Of a stretch of 23,977 nucleotides of DNA, positions 7,952 through 17,207 are shown in pieces (positions within the stretch are counted from its first letter, which is position 1; every line of letters starts with the position of its first letter). The notes beneath the pieces are model-generated. The model saw only the letters and a program-made list of their open reading frames with translations. It had not been told where the DNA came from and made no database searches. The translations under genes and the position numbers were made by a program. Origin of the DNA: CAIVPM01 sp049242885 (GTDB lineage Bacteria; Bacteroidota; Bacteroidia; Chitinophagales; Chitinophagaceae). Where the stretch lies: the NCBI GenBank assembly GCA_049242885.1, contig JBMLOQ010000062.1, forward strand, positions 1 to 23,977, given 5' to 3'.

Positions 7952-9202
7952 ATGACATCAATAACAAAAATATCTTTCAACTTTCAAGAAGCATATAGTA
8001 GGCTAAAACCTATTGTACGCAACACTCCTTTGCAGTTTAACAATAACCTGAGTAAACTTTTCGATGCAACAATTTATTTAAAACGAGAAGATTTACAGTT
8101 GGTTCGTTCCTATAAACTAAGAGGTGCTTACAATAAAATTAGCACCCTCGATAAAACTATTGCAAGCAAAGGTGTTGTATGTGCAAGTGCAGGTAATCAT
8201 GCACAAGGATTTGCTTACAGTTGTGCTAATTTAAATTTAAAGGGTTTTGTTTTTATGCCCATAACCACACCACCACAAAAAATTTCACAAACTCAAATGT
8301 GGGGAGGTGGTAATATCGAAATTATTTTAACAGGCGATACATTTGATGATACTGCTGCTTCTGCTATTGAGTTTTGTAACAACAATCAAATGACCTTCAT
8401 TCATCCTTTTGATGATGAAAAAATTATCGAAGGGCAAGCAACCGTTGGTGTTGAAATATTTGAACAACTCCAAAATATTGATTATTTATTTATTCCTATT
8501 GGAGGGGGAGGGTTAAGTGCTGGTGTTAGTGCTTATTTTAAAGCTGTTTCGCCACAAACTAAAATTATTGGAGTTGAGCCTGCAGGTGCACCAAGTATGC
8601 AAGCTGCTTTTGATAATAATGCTCCCATTGCTTTAAAAGAAATTGACAGGTTTGTAGATGGTGCAGCAGTTAAAAAAGTAGGCGAAAAAACTTTTGCTAT
8701 TTGTAAAGAAAATCTTCAACAAATATGCCTTGTTCCCGAAGGTAAATTATGTACCACAATTTTAGAGTTATACAACAAAGAAGCAATTGTTGTAGAGCCA
8801 GCAGGGGCATTAGCCATTGCTGCTTTGGAGCAGTTTAAAGAAGAAATTAAAGGCAAAACTTGTGTTTGCATTATTGGTGGTGGAAATAATGATATTGATC
8901 GTATGCAAGAAATTAAAGAACGTAGCTTGCAATACGAAGGATTAAAACATTATTTCTTGATACGCTTTGCACAACGTCCAGGGGCGTTAAAAGAGTTTGT
9001 AAACGATGTTTTAGGGCCTACAGATGATATTGTAAGATTTGAGTATTTTAAAAAAAATAATAAAGAAGCTGGGCCTGCATTAGTAGGTATTGAGTGTAAA
9101 CAAAAAAAAGACTACGATTTATTAATAGAAAAACTAAATGTTTTTAGCATCAACTATACCAATTTAAGAGACGATGAAAAAGCATTTGGGTTTTTAGTAT
9201 AA
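7952..9202 (+). CDS. ilvA: Threonine dehydratase (threonine ammonia-lyase), biosynthetic type
   Basis: IlvA is a PLP enzyme that converts threonine to 2-oxobutyrate and ammonia, the committed step to isoleucine. The PLP lysine is K55 in VRSYKLRGAYNK, and the phosphate-binding glycine loop GGGGLSAG starts at residue 184. Residues about 328-416 form one C-terminal ACT-like regulatory domain (HYFLIRFAQRPGALKEFVNDV), the part that binds isoleucine and valine in studied enzymes. At 416 residues it is the single-regulatory-domain form, shorter than the 514-residue E. coli protein, which has two. The regulatory domain and the position after ilvC argue against a catabolic TdcB-type enzyme. The gap to gltB is only 29 bases. 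Confidence 0.94.
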   Translation: MTSITKISFNFQEAYSRLKPIVRNTPLQFNNNLSKLFDATIYLKREDLQLVRSYKLRGAYNKISTLDKTIASKGVVCASAGNHAQGFAYSCANLNLKGFVFMPITTPPQKISQTQMWGGGNIEIILTGDTFDDTAASAIEFCNNNQMTFIHPFDDEKIIEGQATVGVEIFEQLQNIDYLFIPIGGGGLSAGVSAYFKAVSPQTKIIGVEPAGAPSMQAAFDNNAPIALKEIDRFVDGAAVKKVGEKTFAICKENLQQICLVPEGKLCTTILELYNKEAIVVEPAGALAIAALEQFKEEIKGKTCVCIIGGGNNDIDRMQEIKERSLQYEGLKHYFLIRFAQRPGALKEFVNDVLGPTDDIVRFEYFKKNNKEAGPALVGIECKQKKDYDLLIEKLNVFSINYTNLRDDEKAFGFLV

Positions 9203-9231
9203 TTTATTCAACACAACTTAAACTAACTATA

Positions 9232-12200
9232 ATGAGAGAAAAATCAACATTTGAAATTTTAGATTCTACACATTCCTCTCCTTTGGTTAAGGTAAGAGCA
9301 GAGGCGGGTCTTTATGAATCTCGATTTGAGCATGATGCTTGTGGTTTTGGTTTTGTGGCCAATATAAAAGGAGCTAAAAAGCATCAACATGTAGTAGATG
9401 CTTTAACTGTTTTAGAAAATATGGAGCATCGAGGTGCTTGTGGTTGTGAAAATAATACTGGCGATGGTGCTGGTATTGCTACTCAAATTCCTCACGAGTT
9501 TTTTAAATATGAGTGTGAGCAACTTAATATTGATTTGCCTAATGAAGGTGATTATGCTGTTGGCATGTTGTTTTTTCCAAAAGAAGGATATTTAAAAGAG
9601 CAATGTCGAACTTTAATTATTGAGAAAGCCAAAGCATTTAATTTTAATATTCTTGGTTTTAGAAAAGTGCCTATCAACAAAACAGATATTGGTGTTACTG
9701 CACTTTCTGTTGCCCCAATTATCGAACAAATTTTTATTGAAAAACCACATCAAATTACAGATGTTCAATCCTTTGAACGTAAATTATATGTGTTTAGAAA
9801 ACATATTGGTTTTTGTATAGATGATATAGTTACAAACGATGCAGTTGGATTTTATGTTTCAAGTTTATCGTGTAAAACAATCAGCTATAAAGGGCAATTA
9901 ACAAGTCATCAAGTTCGTACATATTTTCCAGATTTATCAAACCCTTTGTTTACATCAGCTTATGGATTGGTGCATAGTAGGTTTGCTACAAATACATTTC
10001 CTTCTTGGCGTTTGGCTCAACCCTTTAGATACATTGCACATAATGGAGAAATAAATACACTGCAAGGCAACTTAAACTGGCTTAAAAGTGCTGAAAAAAC
10101 ACTCACTTCCTCATTGTTTAGTTCAGAAGAAATTGCAATGTTGTTGCCTATTGTTAGTGGACAACAAAGTGACAGTGCCTGCTTAGATAATGTAATTGAA
10201 TTGCTTACTTTGGCTGGTAGAAGTTTGCCTCATGTAATGATGATGCTAATTCCAGAAGCTTGGGATGGCAACGAACAAATGCAAGCCCACCGAAAATTTT
10301 TCTACGAGTTTCATGCTAGTATAATGGAGCCTTGGGATGGCCCAGCTGCTATAAGTTTTACTAATGGAGATATTATTGGTGCAACGTTAGATAGAAATGG
10401 TTTACGCCCAGCTAGATATTGTATCACCAATAACGATACAGTTTTAATGGCAAGTGAAAGTGGTGTTTTGCCAATAAATCCAAGTACAATAATTAAACAA
10501 GGAAGGTTACAAGCTGGTAAAATGTTTGTAATAGATTTTACAAAAGGAGAAATTGTAACCGACGAAGAAATTAAAAAAGAAATTTGTAATGCTTCTCCTT
10601 ATGAAGAATGGCTTACAAAGTACAAGATAAAACTAGAAGAGTTAGATGAGCCTCGGGTTATTTTTTCTCATCTTAGCGAAGGTAGCGTTACTAAATATCA
10701 ACAAGCTTTTGGCTATAGTAAAGAAGATATTGAAACTATAATTAAGCCAATGGCTTTAGATGGTAAAGAGCCCATTGGTAGTATGGGCACAGATGTTCCC
10801 TTGGCTGTTTTAAGCAATCAACCTCAGCATTTAAGTAGCTATTTTAAACAACTATTTGCACAAGTTACCAATCCACCAATTGATCCAATAAGAGAAAGAA
10901 TGGTGATGAGTTTGGCCACTTTTTTGGGAAACAATGGTAATCTTTTAGAAGAAGCAGCAACGCATTGCCACATGGTTGCTTTAAAACACCCTGTGCTTAC
11001 TTCAAAAGAATTGGAAAAGTTGAGAAGTATTGATACAGGTATTTTTCAATCTAAAACCCTACAAACTTACTTTAGAGCAGATGGAAAACCCGATAGTTTA
11101 GAAAAAGGGTTGGCAAGATTGTGTAGGTATGCAGAGGATGCTGTTGAAGATGGTTTTGAAGTGATTATATTGTCTGATAGAGCCATTGATAGTGAGCATG
11201 TTAGCATTCCTAGTTTATTGGCAACATCTGCAGTGCACCATCATTTAATAAGCAAGGGTGTAAGAGGTCAAGTAGGTTTGGTGGTAGAAGCAGGAGATGT
11301 GTGGGAAGTTCATCATTTTGCTTGCCTCATTGGTTTTGGAGCAACAGCAATAAACCCATATTTGGCATTGGCTACTATACGAAATATGAAAACAAATGGT
11401 AGTTTAGATACTACTCTTGGTTGGGAAGATTTGAGATACAATTATATAAAATCGGTTAACGATGGCTTGCTCAAAATTTTCTCCAAAATGGGGGTATCAA
11501 CCTTACAATCATATCAGGCAGCACAGTTGTTTGAAATTGTGGGATTAAATTCTCAAGTTGTAAATAAATATTTTACAGGTGGTGTAAGCAGAATTGAAGG
11601 TTTGGGTTTAGTAGAAATTGCTCAAGAAGCTTTGGCAAAACATCGCCTTGCCTTCCATCAAAAATCTATACACAATAATAGCTTGCCTGTTGGCGGTATT
11701 TATCAATGGAAACGAAAAGGAGAAACACATTTATTCAACCCAAATACCATTCATTATTTACAATTAGCTACAAGACAAAACAATTACGAAACATTTAAAA
11801 AGTATAGCAACTTAGTAAACCAGCAAGAAGAAAATGCAGTTACTTTAAGAAGTTTATTGCATTTCAAAAAAAATAGGAAAAGCATTTCTATTAATGAAGT
11901 AGAACCTGCCGAAAACATTTACAAACGTTTTGCTACTGGTGCAATGAGTTTAGGAAGTATAAGTCCTGAAGCCCATGCCACTTTGGCTAAAGCAATGAAT
12001 TTATTGGGTGGTAAAAGTAACACTGGAGAAGGTGGTGAAGACGAAGCTCGTTTTTTACTTCAACCAAATGGCGACAACCTAAGAAGCTCTATAAAACAAG
12101 TAGCTAGTGGACGATTTGGAGTAACTAGCAACTATCTTACTCAAGCAACTGAGCTACAAATCAAAATGGCTCAAGGGGCAAAGCCTGGCGAAGGTGGACA

Positions 12201-13809
12201 ATTGCCTGGTGATAAAGTAGATGAATATATTGGCAAACTACGTTATGCAACACCTGGTGTAGGTTTAATTTCTCCTCCTCCACACCACGATATTTACTCA
12301 ATCGAAGATTTGGCACAATTAATTTTCGATTTAAAAAATGCTAACCGAGCTGCTAGGATAAATGTTAAGTTAGTAAGCAAAGCTGGCGTTGGTACTATTG
12401 CTGCTGGTGTTACAAAAGCAAAAGCAGATGTGGTATTGGTTTCTGGCAACGATGGAGGTACTGGTGCATCGCCAATTAGTAGTATAAAACATGCTGGTTT
12501 GCCTTGGGAATTAGGATTGGCTGAAACACATCAAACCTTAGTAAAAAACAAATTACGTAGTAGAGTAGTTGTACAAACTGATGGTCAATTAAAAACTGGA
12601 AGAGACATTGCCATTGCAACTCTTTTAGGAGCAGAAGAATGGGGTGTTGCTACTGCAGCTTTAGTGGTTGAAGGTTGTATAATGATGCGTAAATGCCAAG
12701 CCAATACATGCCCAGTAGGTATTGCTACACAAGATAAAACATTAAGAGCTCGTTTTACAGGTGAGGCAGAACATGTAATCAATCTTTTTAAATTCTTAAC
12801 TCAAGAGTTGAGAGAAATTATGGCCGAGCTTGGCTTTAAAACTGTAAACGAAATGGTTGGACAAGCTGATTGCTTAGTTAGAAAAGAAAACATTAATCAC
12901 TGGAAAGCAAAAACATTAAACCTAACCCGTTTGCTCTATAAAGAACCAAACGAAGAAGGATTAAGTTTGTACCAAACTGAAATACAAGACCATTTAATGG
13001 AAAATATTTTAGATTGGAAATTGCTCGATGCTGCACAACCCGCCTTGCAAAATGGTACAAAAGTAAAAGCAAACTTTATAGTAATAAATACAGATAGAAC
13101 CATTGGTACATTGCTTTCCAACGAAATTTCTAAAAAGTATTTTTCAACAGGCTTGCCACAACACACTATTCATTTTAAACTTAATGGCATTGCTGGTCAA
13201 AGTTTTGGGGCATTTAGCACCAAAGGAATTACTTTAGAATTAGAAGGTGGTGCCAACGATTATTTTGGCAAAGGATTATGTGGTGCAACCCTAATTACCT
13301 ACCCAAATAAACAAACAACTTTTGTAGCCGAGCAAAATTTTATAATTGGCAATGTGGCATTTTATGGTGCTACAAGCGGACAAGCATACATTAAAGGAAT
13401 GGCTGGTGAGCGTTTTGCTGTAAGAAATTCTGGTGCTGAAATTGTAGTTGAAGGTGTTGGAGCTCATGGTTGTGAATATATGACTGGTGGTTTAGTAATC
13501 ATATTGGGTAAAACTGGAAAAAACTTTGCTGCTGGCATGAGTGGTGGTTTAGCTTTTGTGTATGATGTAGGTAATGAGTTTGACCAAAATTGCAATAAAG
13601 AAATGGTGTATGTAGAAGCCCCAGCAGAAGAGGATAAGCAATTGCTATATAATAAAATAAAAGAGCAAGCACAATATACTAATAGCAATGTAGCACAATT
13701 TATACTTAGCGACTTTGACAATCAAATAAAGAATTTTGTAAAAGTGTTTCCAAAAGAGTACAAAAAAGTGTTGGAGCAAAAAGCAAAAAATGTTGAGGTA
13801 AATAGATAG
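9232..13809 (+). CDS. gltB: Glutamate synthase (GOGAT), large subunit
   Basis: GltB releases ammonia from glutamine and channels it to 2-oxoglutarate to make glutamate. The protein has 1525 residues, the normal size. The class II glutamine amidotransferase domain comes first, with nucleophile C37 in HDACGFGFV; in known GltB proteins the preceding peptide is removed, which here would be 36 residues. The central domain and the FMN-binding synthase domain follow, including MSLGSISPEAH and KPGEGGQLPG. The 3Fe-4S ligands are C1149, C1155 and C1160 in GCIMMRKCQANTCPVGIATQ. The C-terminal beta-helix domain is glycine-rich (for example GVGAHGCEYMTGGLVIILG). It follows ilvA by 29 bases and probably shares its transcript. 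Whether electrons come from NADPH or ferredoxin is not fixed by this subunit, but the adjacent gltD implies the NAD(P)H type. Confidence 0.97.
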   Translation: MREKSTFEILDSTHSSPLVKVRAEAGLYESRFEHDACGFGFVANIKGAKKHQHVVDALTVLENMEHRGACGCENNTGDGAGIATQIPHEFFKYECEQLNIDLPNEGDYAVGMLFFPKEGYLKEQCRTLIIEKAKAFNFNILGFRKVPINKTDIGVTALSVAPIIEQIFIEKPHQITDVQSFERKLYVFRKHIGFCIDDIVTNDAVGFYVSSLSCKTISYKGQLTSHQVRTYFPDLSNPLFTSAYGLVHSRFATNTFPSWRLAQPFRYIAHNGEINTLQGNLNWLKSAEKTLTSSLFSSEEIAMLLPIVSGQQSDSACLDNVIELLTLAGRSLPHVMMMLIPEAWDGNEQMQAHRKFFYEFHASIMEPWDGPAAISFTNGDIIGATLDRNGLRPARYCITNNDTVLMASESGVLPINPSTIIKQGRLQAGKMFVIDFTKGEIVTDEEIKKEICNASPYEEWLTKYKIKLEELDEPRVIFSHLSEGSVTKYQQAFGYSKEDIETIIKPMALDGKEPIGSMGTDVPLAVLSNQPQHLSSYFKQLFAQVTNPPIDPIRERMVMSLATFLGNNGNLLEEAATHCHMVALKHPVLTSKELEKLRSIDTGIFQSKTLQTYFRADGKPDSLEKGLARLCRYAEDAVEDGFEVIILSDRAIDSEHVSIPSLLATSAVHHHLISKGVRGQVGLVVEAGDVWEVHHFACLIGFGATAINPYLALATIRNMKTNGSLDTTLGWEDLRYNYIKSVNDGLLKIFSKMGVSTLQSYQAAQLFEIVGLNSQVVNKYFTGGVSRIEGLGLVEIAQEALAKHRLAFHQKSIHNNSLPVGGIYQWKRKGETHLFNPNTIHYLQLATRQNNYETFKKYSNLVNQQEENAVTLRSLLHFKKNRKSISINEVEPAENIYKRFATGAMSLGSISPEAHATLAKAMNLLGGKSNTGEGGEDEARFLLQPNGDNLRSSIKQVASGRFGVTSNYLTQATELQIKMAQGAKPGEGGQLPGDKVDEYIGKLRYATPGVGLISPPPHHDIYSIEDLAQLIFDLKNANRAARINVKLVSKAGVGTIAAGVTKAKADVVLVSGNDGGTGASPISSIKHAGLPWELGLAETHQTLVKNKLRSRVVVQTDGQLKTGRDIAIATLLGAEEWGVATAALVVEGCIMMRKCQANTCPVGIATQDKTLRARFTGEAEHVINLFKFLTQELREIMAELGFKTVNEMVGQADCLVRKENINHWKAKTLNLTRLLYKEPNEEGLSLYQTEIQDHLMENILDWKLLDAAQPALQNGTKVKANFIVINTDRTIGTLLSNEISKKYFSTGLPQHTIHFKLNGIAGQSFGAFSTKGITLELEGGANDYFGKGLCGATLITYPNKQTTFVAEQNFIIGNVAFYGATSGQAYIKGMAGERFAVRNSGAEIVVEGVGAHGCEYMTGGLVIILGKTGKNFAAGMSGGLAFVYDVGNEFDQNCNKEMVYVEAPAEEDKQLLYNKIKEQAQYTNSNVAQFILSDFDNQIKNFVKVFPKEYKKVLEQKAKNVEVNR

Positions 13810-13931
13810 GGTTAACGTTATTCCCCTAAGGAAACGAAGAAGATATTTTATAATGTTTTAGAATATTTCTCTTCATTTAACTATTAATAATCAACCAATT
13901 AGCAATCATCCAATCAACAATATCTGATATT

Positions 13932-15392
13932 ATGAGTAAAGAAAATGGATTTTTAAGATACAACAGAGAATTACCATCTAAAAGAAATGTAGAAGAGCGA
14001 GTTAATGATTATAAAGAATTTGTAAATCGTTATCCCGAGGAAACTTTGCATCAGCAAAGTAATAGATGTATGAATTGTGGAGTTCCTTTTTGCCATAATG
14101 GATGTCCGCTGGGAAATATTATTCCAGAGTTTAACGATGCAGTTTATAAAAAACAATGGAAAGAAGCCTACGAAATTTTAACAAGTACTAATAACTTCCC
14201 TGAATTTACTGGTCGAATTTGCCCTGCTCCATGTGAGGCTGCCTGTGTATTAGGTATCAATCAACCAGCAGTGGTAATAGAAGAAATTGAAAAACATATC
14301 ATAGAAATTGCATTCGAAAAAGGATTTGTTCAACCCAAAAAAACCATCATTCGCACGGGTAAAAAAATTGCCATAGTTGGAAGCGGACCAGCAGGTTTGG
14401 CTGCTGCTGCTCAGTTAAATTTTGCAGGCCACGAAGTAACTGTTTATGAAAGAGATGATGAAGTTGGTGGATTGCTACGTTACGGAATTCCAGATTTTAA
14501 ATTAGAAAAATGGGTAGTTGAGCGTAGGGTAAACTTATTGAAAGAAGAAGGAATTAACTTTATTACAAATTGTGAAATTGGCGTACATATTAGTTTAGAA
14601 GAGCTGCATAATAATTTTGAAGCTGTAATATTAGCTGGAGGAAGCACTGTTCCAAGAGATTTAGCAATTCCTGGTAGAAACTTAAAAGGAATTTATTTTG
14701 CTATGCAATTTTTAAAACAACAGAATAAAAGCATTGCCAACAAAACTTTTAGCGAAACAAACATAAATGTGGCTAATAAAAAAGTTTTGGTTATAGGGGG
14801 TGGAGATACTGGTAGTGATTGTATTGGCACTAGCAACAGGCAAAAAGCTGCTCAGGTTGTACAATTTGAATTAATGCCAATGCCTCCCAAAGAAAGAAAC
14901 GAAAAAATGCCTTGGCCAAGTTATCCTATGTTGCTAAAAACTACATCTTCTCACGAAGAAGGGGCTGAACGCGAATGGAGTATTGCCACTAAAGAATTTA
15001 TTGGAAACGATAAAGGAGAGTTAACTGGTGTAAAAACTGTAAAAATTGAATGGGGTAATGGTGGTTTCAAAGAAGTTGAAGGCACAGAAAAAATACTTGA
15101 CTGTGATGCCGTGTTTTTGGCTTTAGGATTTTTACATCCCGAGCACCAAATGTTGCAAAATGTAGAAGTAGCAATTAATGAAAGGGGCAATGTACAAGCC
15201 AACGAAAAAAACTATGCCACCAATATTCCAAAAATATTTGCAGCTGGAGATATGCGTAGGGGACAATCTTTGGTAGTTTGGGCAATTAGCGAAGGGCGTG
15301 AATGTGCAAAAGCTGTAGATGAGTTTTTACAAGGATACTCAATGCTAGAAAGTAAAGATAATAGCTTGATTAGCCAGTTTGCGATGGTATAG
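13932..15392 (+). CDS. gltD: Glutamate synthase, small subunit (NADPH oxidoreductase)
   Basis: GltD takes electrons from NADPH through FAD and iron-sulfur clusters and passes them to the FMN of GltB. The 486 residues are typical. The N-terminal cluster domain has cysteines at 46, 49, 54 and 58 (RCMNCGVPFCHNGCPLG) and at 97, 101 and 105 (RICPAPCEAAC). The FAD site GSGPAG is at 150-155, and the NADPH site GGGDTG at 289-294. Near the C-terminus is the second FAD motif AAGDMRRGQSLVVWAISEGR (437-456). Related proteins of this fold include dihydropyrimidine dehydrogenase subunits, but adjacency to gltB settles the role. The 122-base gap after gltB contains no clear terminator or promoter. This is the last + strand gene of the cluster. 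Confidence 0.96.
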   Translation: MSKENGFLRYNRELPSKRNVEERVNDYKEFVNRYPEETLHQQSNRCMNCGVPFCHNGCPLGNIIPEFNDAVYKKQWKEAYEILTSTNNFPEFTGRICPAPCEAACVLGINQPAVVIEEIEKHIIEIAFEKGFVQPKKTIIRTGKKIAIVGSGPAGLAAAAQLNFAGHEVTVYERDDEVGGLLRYGIPDFKLEKWVVERRVNLLKEEGINFITNCEIGVHISLEELHNNFEAVILAGGSTVPRDLAIPGRNLKGIYFAMQFLKQQNKSIANKTFSETNINVANKKVLVIGGGDTGSDCIGTSNRQKAAQVVQFELMPMPPKERNEKMPWPSYPMLLKTTSSHEEGAEREWSIATKEFIGNDKGELTGVKTVKIEWGNGGFKEVEGTEKILDCDAVFLALGFLHPEHQMLQNVEVAINERGNVQANEKNYATNIPKIFAAGDMRRGQSLVVWAISEGRECAKAVDEFLQGYSMLESKDNSLISQFAMV

Positions 15393-15566
15393 CATTCAAA
15401 AGTTTATGCTTTATTAAAATATAGGGTTGAGAAATTGAATACAGAATTTTTGAAAATACACCCAAGACAACAATCTTTAATGAATCTTTTCTTTGGAGTT
15501 GATGTAAATGACAAAAAAACATTTTCAGCTTACTTCCTGTGTAGCAATATCCTTTCACAGACGTTA

Positions 15567-16334
15567 CTAGGAAAAAACTTTTACTATAATTGCATGCCCA
15601 TTTAAATTATGAATTACAACTTTATCCTTATCAAGTTTTAACTCATTAACATACTTAGTAATTCCATTACAAGTATGGAAACCATAATCGTCAAAAACTA
15701 TAACACCTCCAACTATCATTTTATCCCATATCCAATTTACAATATCTTTTGCAGAATTATATACATCTACATCAATATGGCAATAACCAAATTTTTGATC
15801 ATTTGGAATATTATGTGCTGTGGCTTCTGGGAAAATACCTTTTAAAATTGTATAATTGTTGTACTTATCGCTAAGCATTTTTTTTACCATAGTTTCATTT
15901 GTATCATTATGCTCGCCATTATTATAAAAAGGATCTTTCTCAGAGCTTTTTGGTACACCTTCAAAAGTATCGGCTAAATAAAAATCTACTTTGGCATCAA
16001 TGGTTGATAACTTTTTTCCTACAATTGCTGCAGTACCACCTCTCCAAACGCCAATTTCAATAAATGCCGCCTCTTTATCAATTGCATTAATTTTTTCTGC
16101 AAGTTCCCAAATTTCAAAACAACGGTATTTATCAACTAGTGTAAAAGAACTTATAGAATTATATGTTTCGTTAAATATTTTATCATCATTCCAAGGAGCA
16201 TAATTAGCCGCAGGATTAACGAAATCGTAACTTAAATCATTGATACAAAAAGTTGATTTTTTTTGATAACGAGCCTGTTTAACAATAAAAATTCCTCTTT
16301 TTTCTAATATATCTCTTATAAATTTTCTAATCAT
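15567..16334 (-). CDS. SAM-dependent O-methyltransferase of the TylF/MycF type
   Basis: The 255-residue protein has the class I methyltransferase plan. Motif I is IEIGVWRGGTAAIV (92-105), then LADTFEGVP (120-128), then HIDVDVYNSAKD (186-197), and VIVFDDYGFHTCNGI (211-225). The aspartates D188, D215 and D216 fit the metal site of the macrocin O-methyltransferase family (TylF/MycF). Family members methylate sugar hydroxyls on macrolides, surface glycans or other small molecules; the substrate here is unknown. The first 45 or so residues (basic, with IRDILEKRGIFIVKQ) lie outside the catalytic core and could dock to a membrane or partner. It stands alone, converging on gltD, with no sugar-pathway genes in view, which suggests a recently placed or orphan gene. 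No complete promoter was found upstream. Confidence 0.8.
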   Translation of the reverse strand: MIRKFIRDILEKRGIFIVKQARYQKKSTFCINDLSYDFVNPAANYAPWNDDKIFNETYNSISSFTLVDKYRCFEIWELAEKINAIDKEAAFIEIGVWRGGTAAIVGKKLSTIDAKVDFYLADTFEGVPKSSEKDPFYNNGEHNDTNETMVKKMLSDKYNNYTILKGIFPEATAHNIPNDQKFGYCHIDVDVYNSAKDIVNWIWDKMIVGGVIVFDDYGFHTCNGITKYVNELKLDKDKVVIHNLNGHAIIVKVFS

Positions 16335-16912
16335 AGTTAATTAAAGCTTGCAATATAAGTTCAATTCACTTATAAAACTTTATGATTTATTTGCAAATCC
16401 AAAAATATAATGTACAAAATGTAGGCTTTCTATTTCAAGTTGTTTTTGTATTTAAAAGTAAATTTTAGATATTCGTTCTATCCAGCAAAATGAACGTGGG
16501 CTATGCTGTATTGCAACCTACCTAGAGAAAGTTTGTGAACGATAGGGGTGTCAAAATTTAAGACCGCTTTCTAAGTTTCCTTCTCAGCACAATATCTTCA
16601 GAACGTTGAAGAAAATTTCGTACTCTAAAAAAACGAAAAGGCATTTAATTAAAAATTAGAAAAAGTATAGGTTTGATAATGCCTGTACTAAACCAAAATT
16701 TGAGGTTAAACTTAAATTATGGAAACGAGTTTGATTAATTACTGGAACGTCCATTCAGAGCAGTTGCTAAAAAAAACAAAAAAATCATTTTACTTTCTTT
16801 CCACTGGCATACAATTTGCTAATTACAGCTAGTAACAAATACTTAATCTAGTTATATTATAAATAGAGTAGTATTGTACAAGTTTAATTTTAAAATTTAA
16901 AAAACAAAAAAA
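16335..16912. other. 578-base stretch with no convincing gene
   Basis: This interval separates the divergent methyltransferase gene and the small + strand gene at 16913. No tRNA, IS end or long open frame was recognised. A patch at about 16480-16620 is less AT-rich than its surroundings and has only short broken frames on both strands, which could be a decayed gene. The longest tidy + strand frame is 16719-16832 (37 codons, beginning METSLINYWN), unsupported by any recognised family. The last 60 or so bases are very AT-rich and presumably hold the promoter of the downstream gene, but no good TAnnTTTG match is seen. Confidence 0.5.
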
Positions 16913-17182
16913 ATGCAAGAGCAACAAAACGTACCAGAAGAAAAAGATTTTAAAGACCAAATCGTTGATAAGGTTAACGATTTAAAAGAAGGTGCTGAAC
17001 AAGCATGGGATAAAGTAGAAGACAAAGCAGAAGCTTTAGTAGATAAAATTAAAAGTGGCGAACTTGCCGAAGAAGCTAAAGAAAAACTAAACGATTTAAA
17101 AGAAGGTGCTCAAAGTATTTGGAACAAAATAGTAGACACTTTTGATGGCGACGAACCAAAGGCTGATGAAACTGCAAAATAA
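16913..17182 (+). CDS. Small acidic helical protein with an internal duplication
   Basis: The 89-residue product has no signal peptide or membrane segment. It is rich in K, E, D and A, and is predicted by eye to be nearly all amphipathic helix. It contains two copies of NDLKEGAxxxWxKxxD, starting at residues 22 and 60. This resembles small stress-linked helical proteins (CsbD-like, YtxH-like or LEA-like), but I cannot assign it firmly to any of them. The acidic tail FDGDEPKADETAK may be disordered. The next gene starts 25 bases downstream and encodes a BON-like lipoprotein, so the three small genes here probably form one transcript. A role in stress or envelope homeostasis is inference only. 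The start is the only in-frame ATG before the first repeat. Confidence 0.75.
   Translation: MQEQQNVPEEKDFKDQIVDKVNDLKEGAEQAWDKVEDKAEALVDKIKSGELAEEAKEKLNDLKEGAQSIWNKIVDTFDGDEPKADETAK
16976..17110 (+). repeat. Pair of 21-base exact direct repeats inside the 16913 gene
   Basis: Bases 16976-16996 and 17090-17110 are identical over 21 positions and lie 114 bases (38 codons) apart in the same frame; both encode NDLKEGA. The identity at third codon positions suggests a fairly recent internal duplication, or pressure to keep the DNA sequence. Confidence 0.85.
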
Positions 17183-17207
17183 TTTATAATCATAAACACA
17201 TAAAAAA

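Noticed and set aside
12585..13166. Several minus-strand frames of 60-100 codons inside gltB (similar ones lie inside ilvD, ilvC, eno and the barrel gene)
   Set aside because: They lie opposite strongly conserved coding sequence and show no family features.
13810..13931. Possible stem and CAATC/CCAAT-type short repeats in the gltB-gltD gap
   Set aside because: Pairing is broken and the words are too short in AT-rich DNA to support a feature.
15393..15566. Short frames on both strands after gltD, including a 62-codon minus-strand frame (15370-15558) and a + strand frame opening near 15480
   Set aside because: No recognised motif, the minus frame overlaps the end of gltD, and the + frame runs into the methyltransferase gene.
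16400..16407. Minus-strand TATTTTTG as a promoter for the methyltransferase gene
   Set aside because: It matches TAnnTTTG, but no TTG lies at the right distance upstream, and such matches are common in AT-rich DNA.
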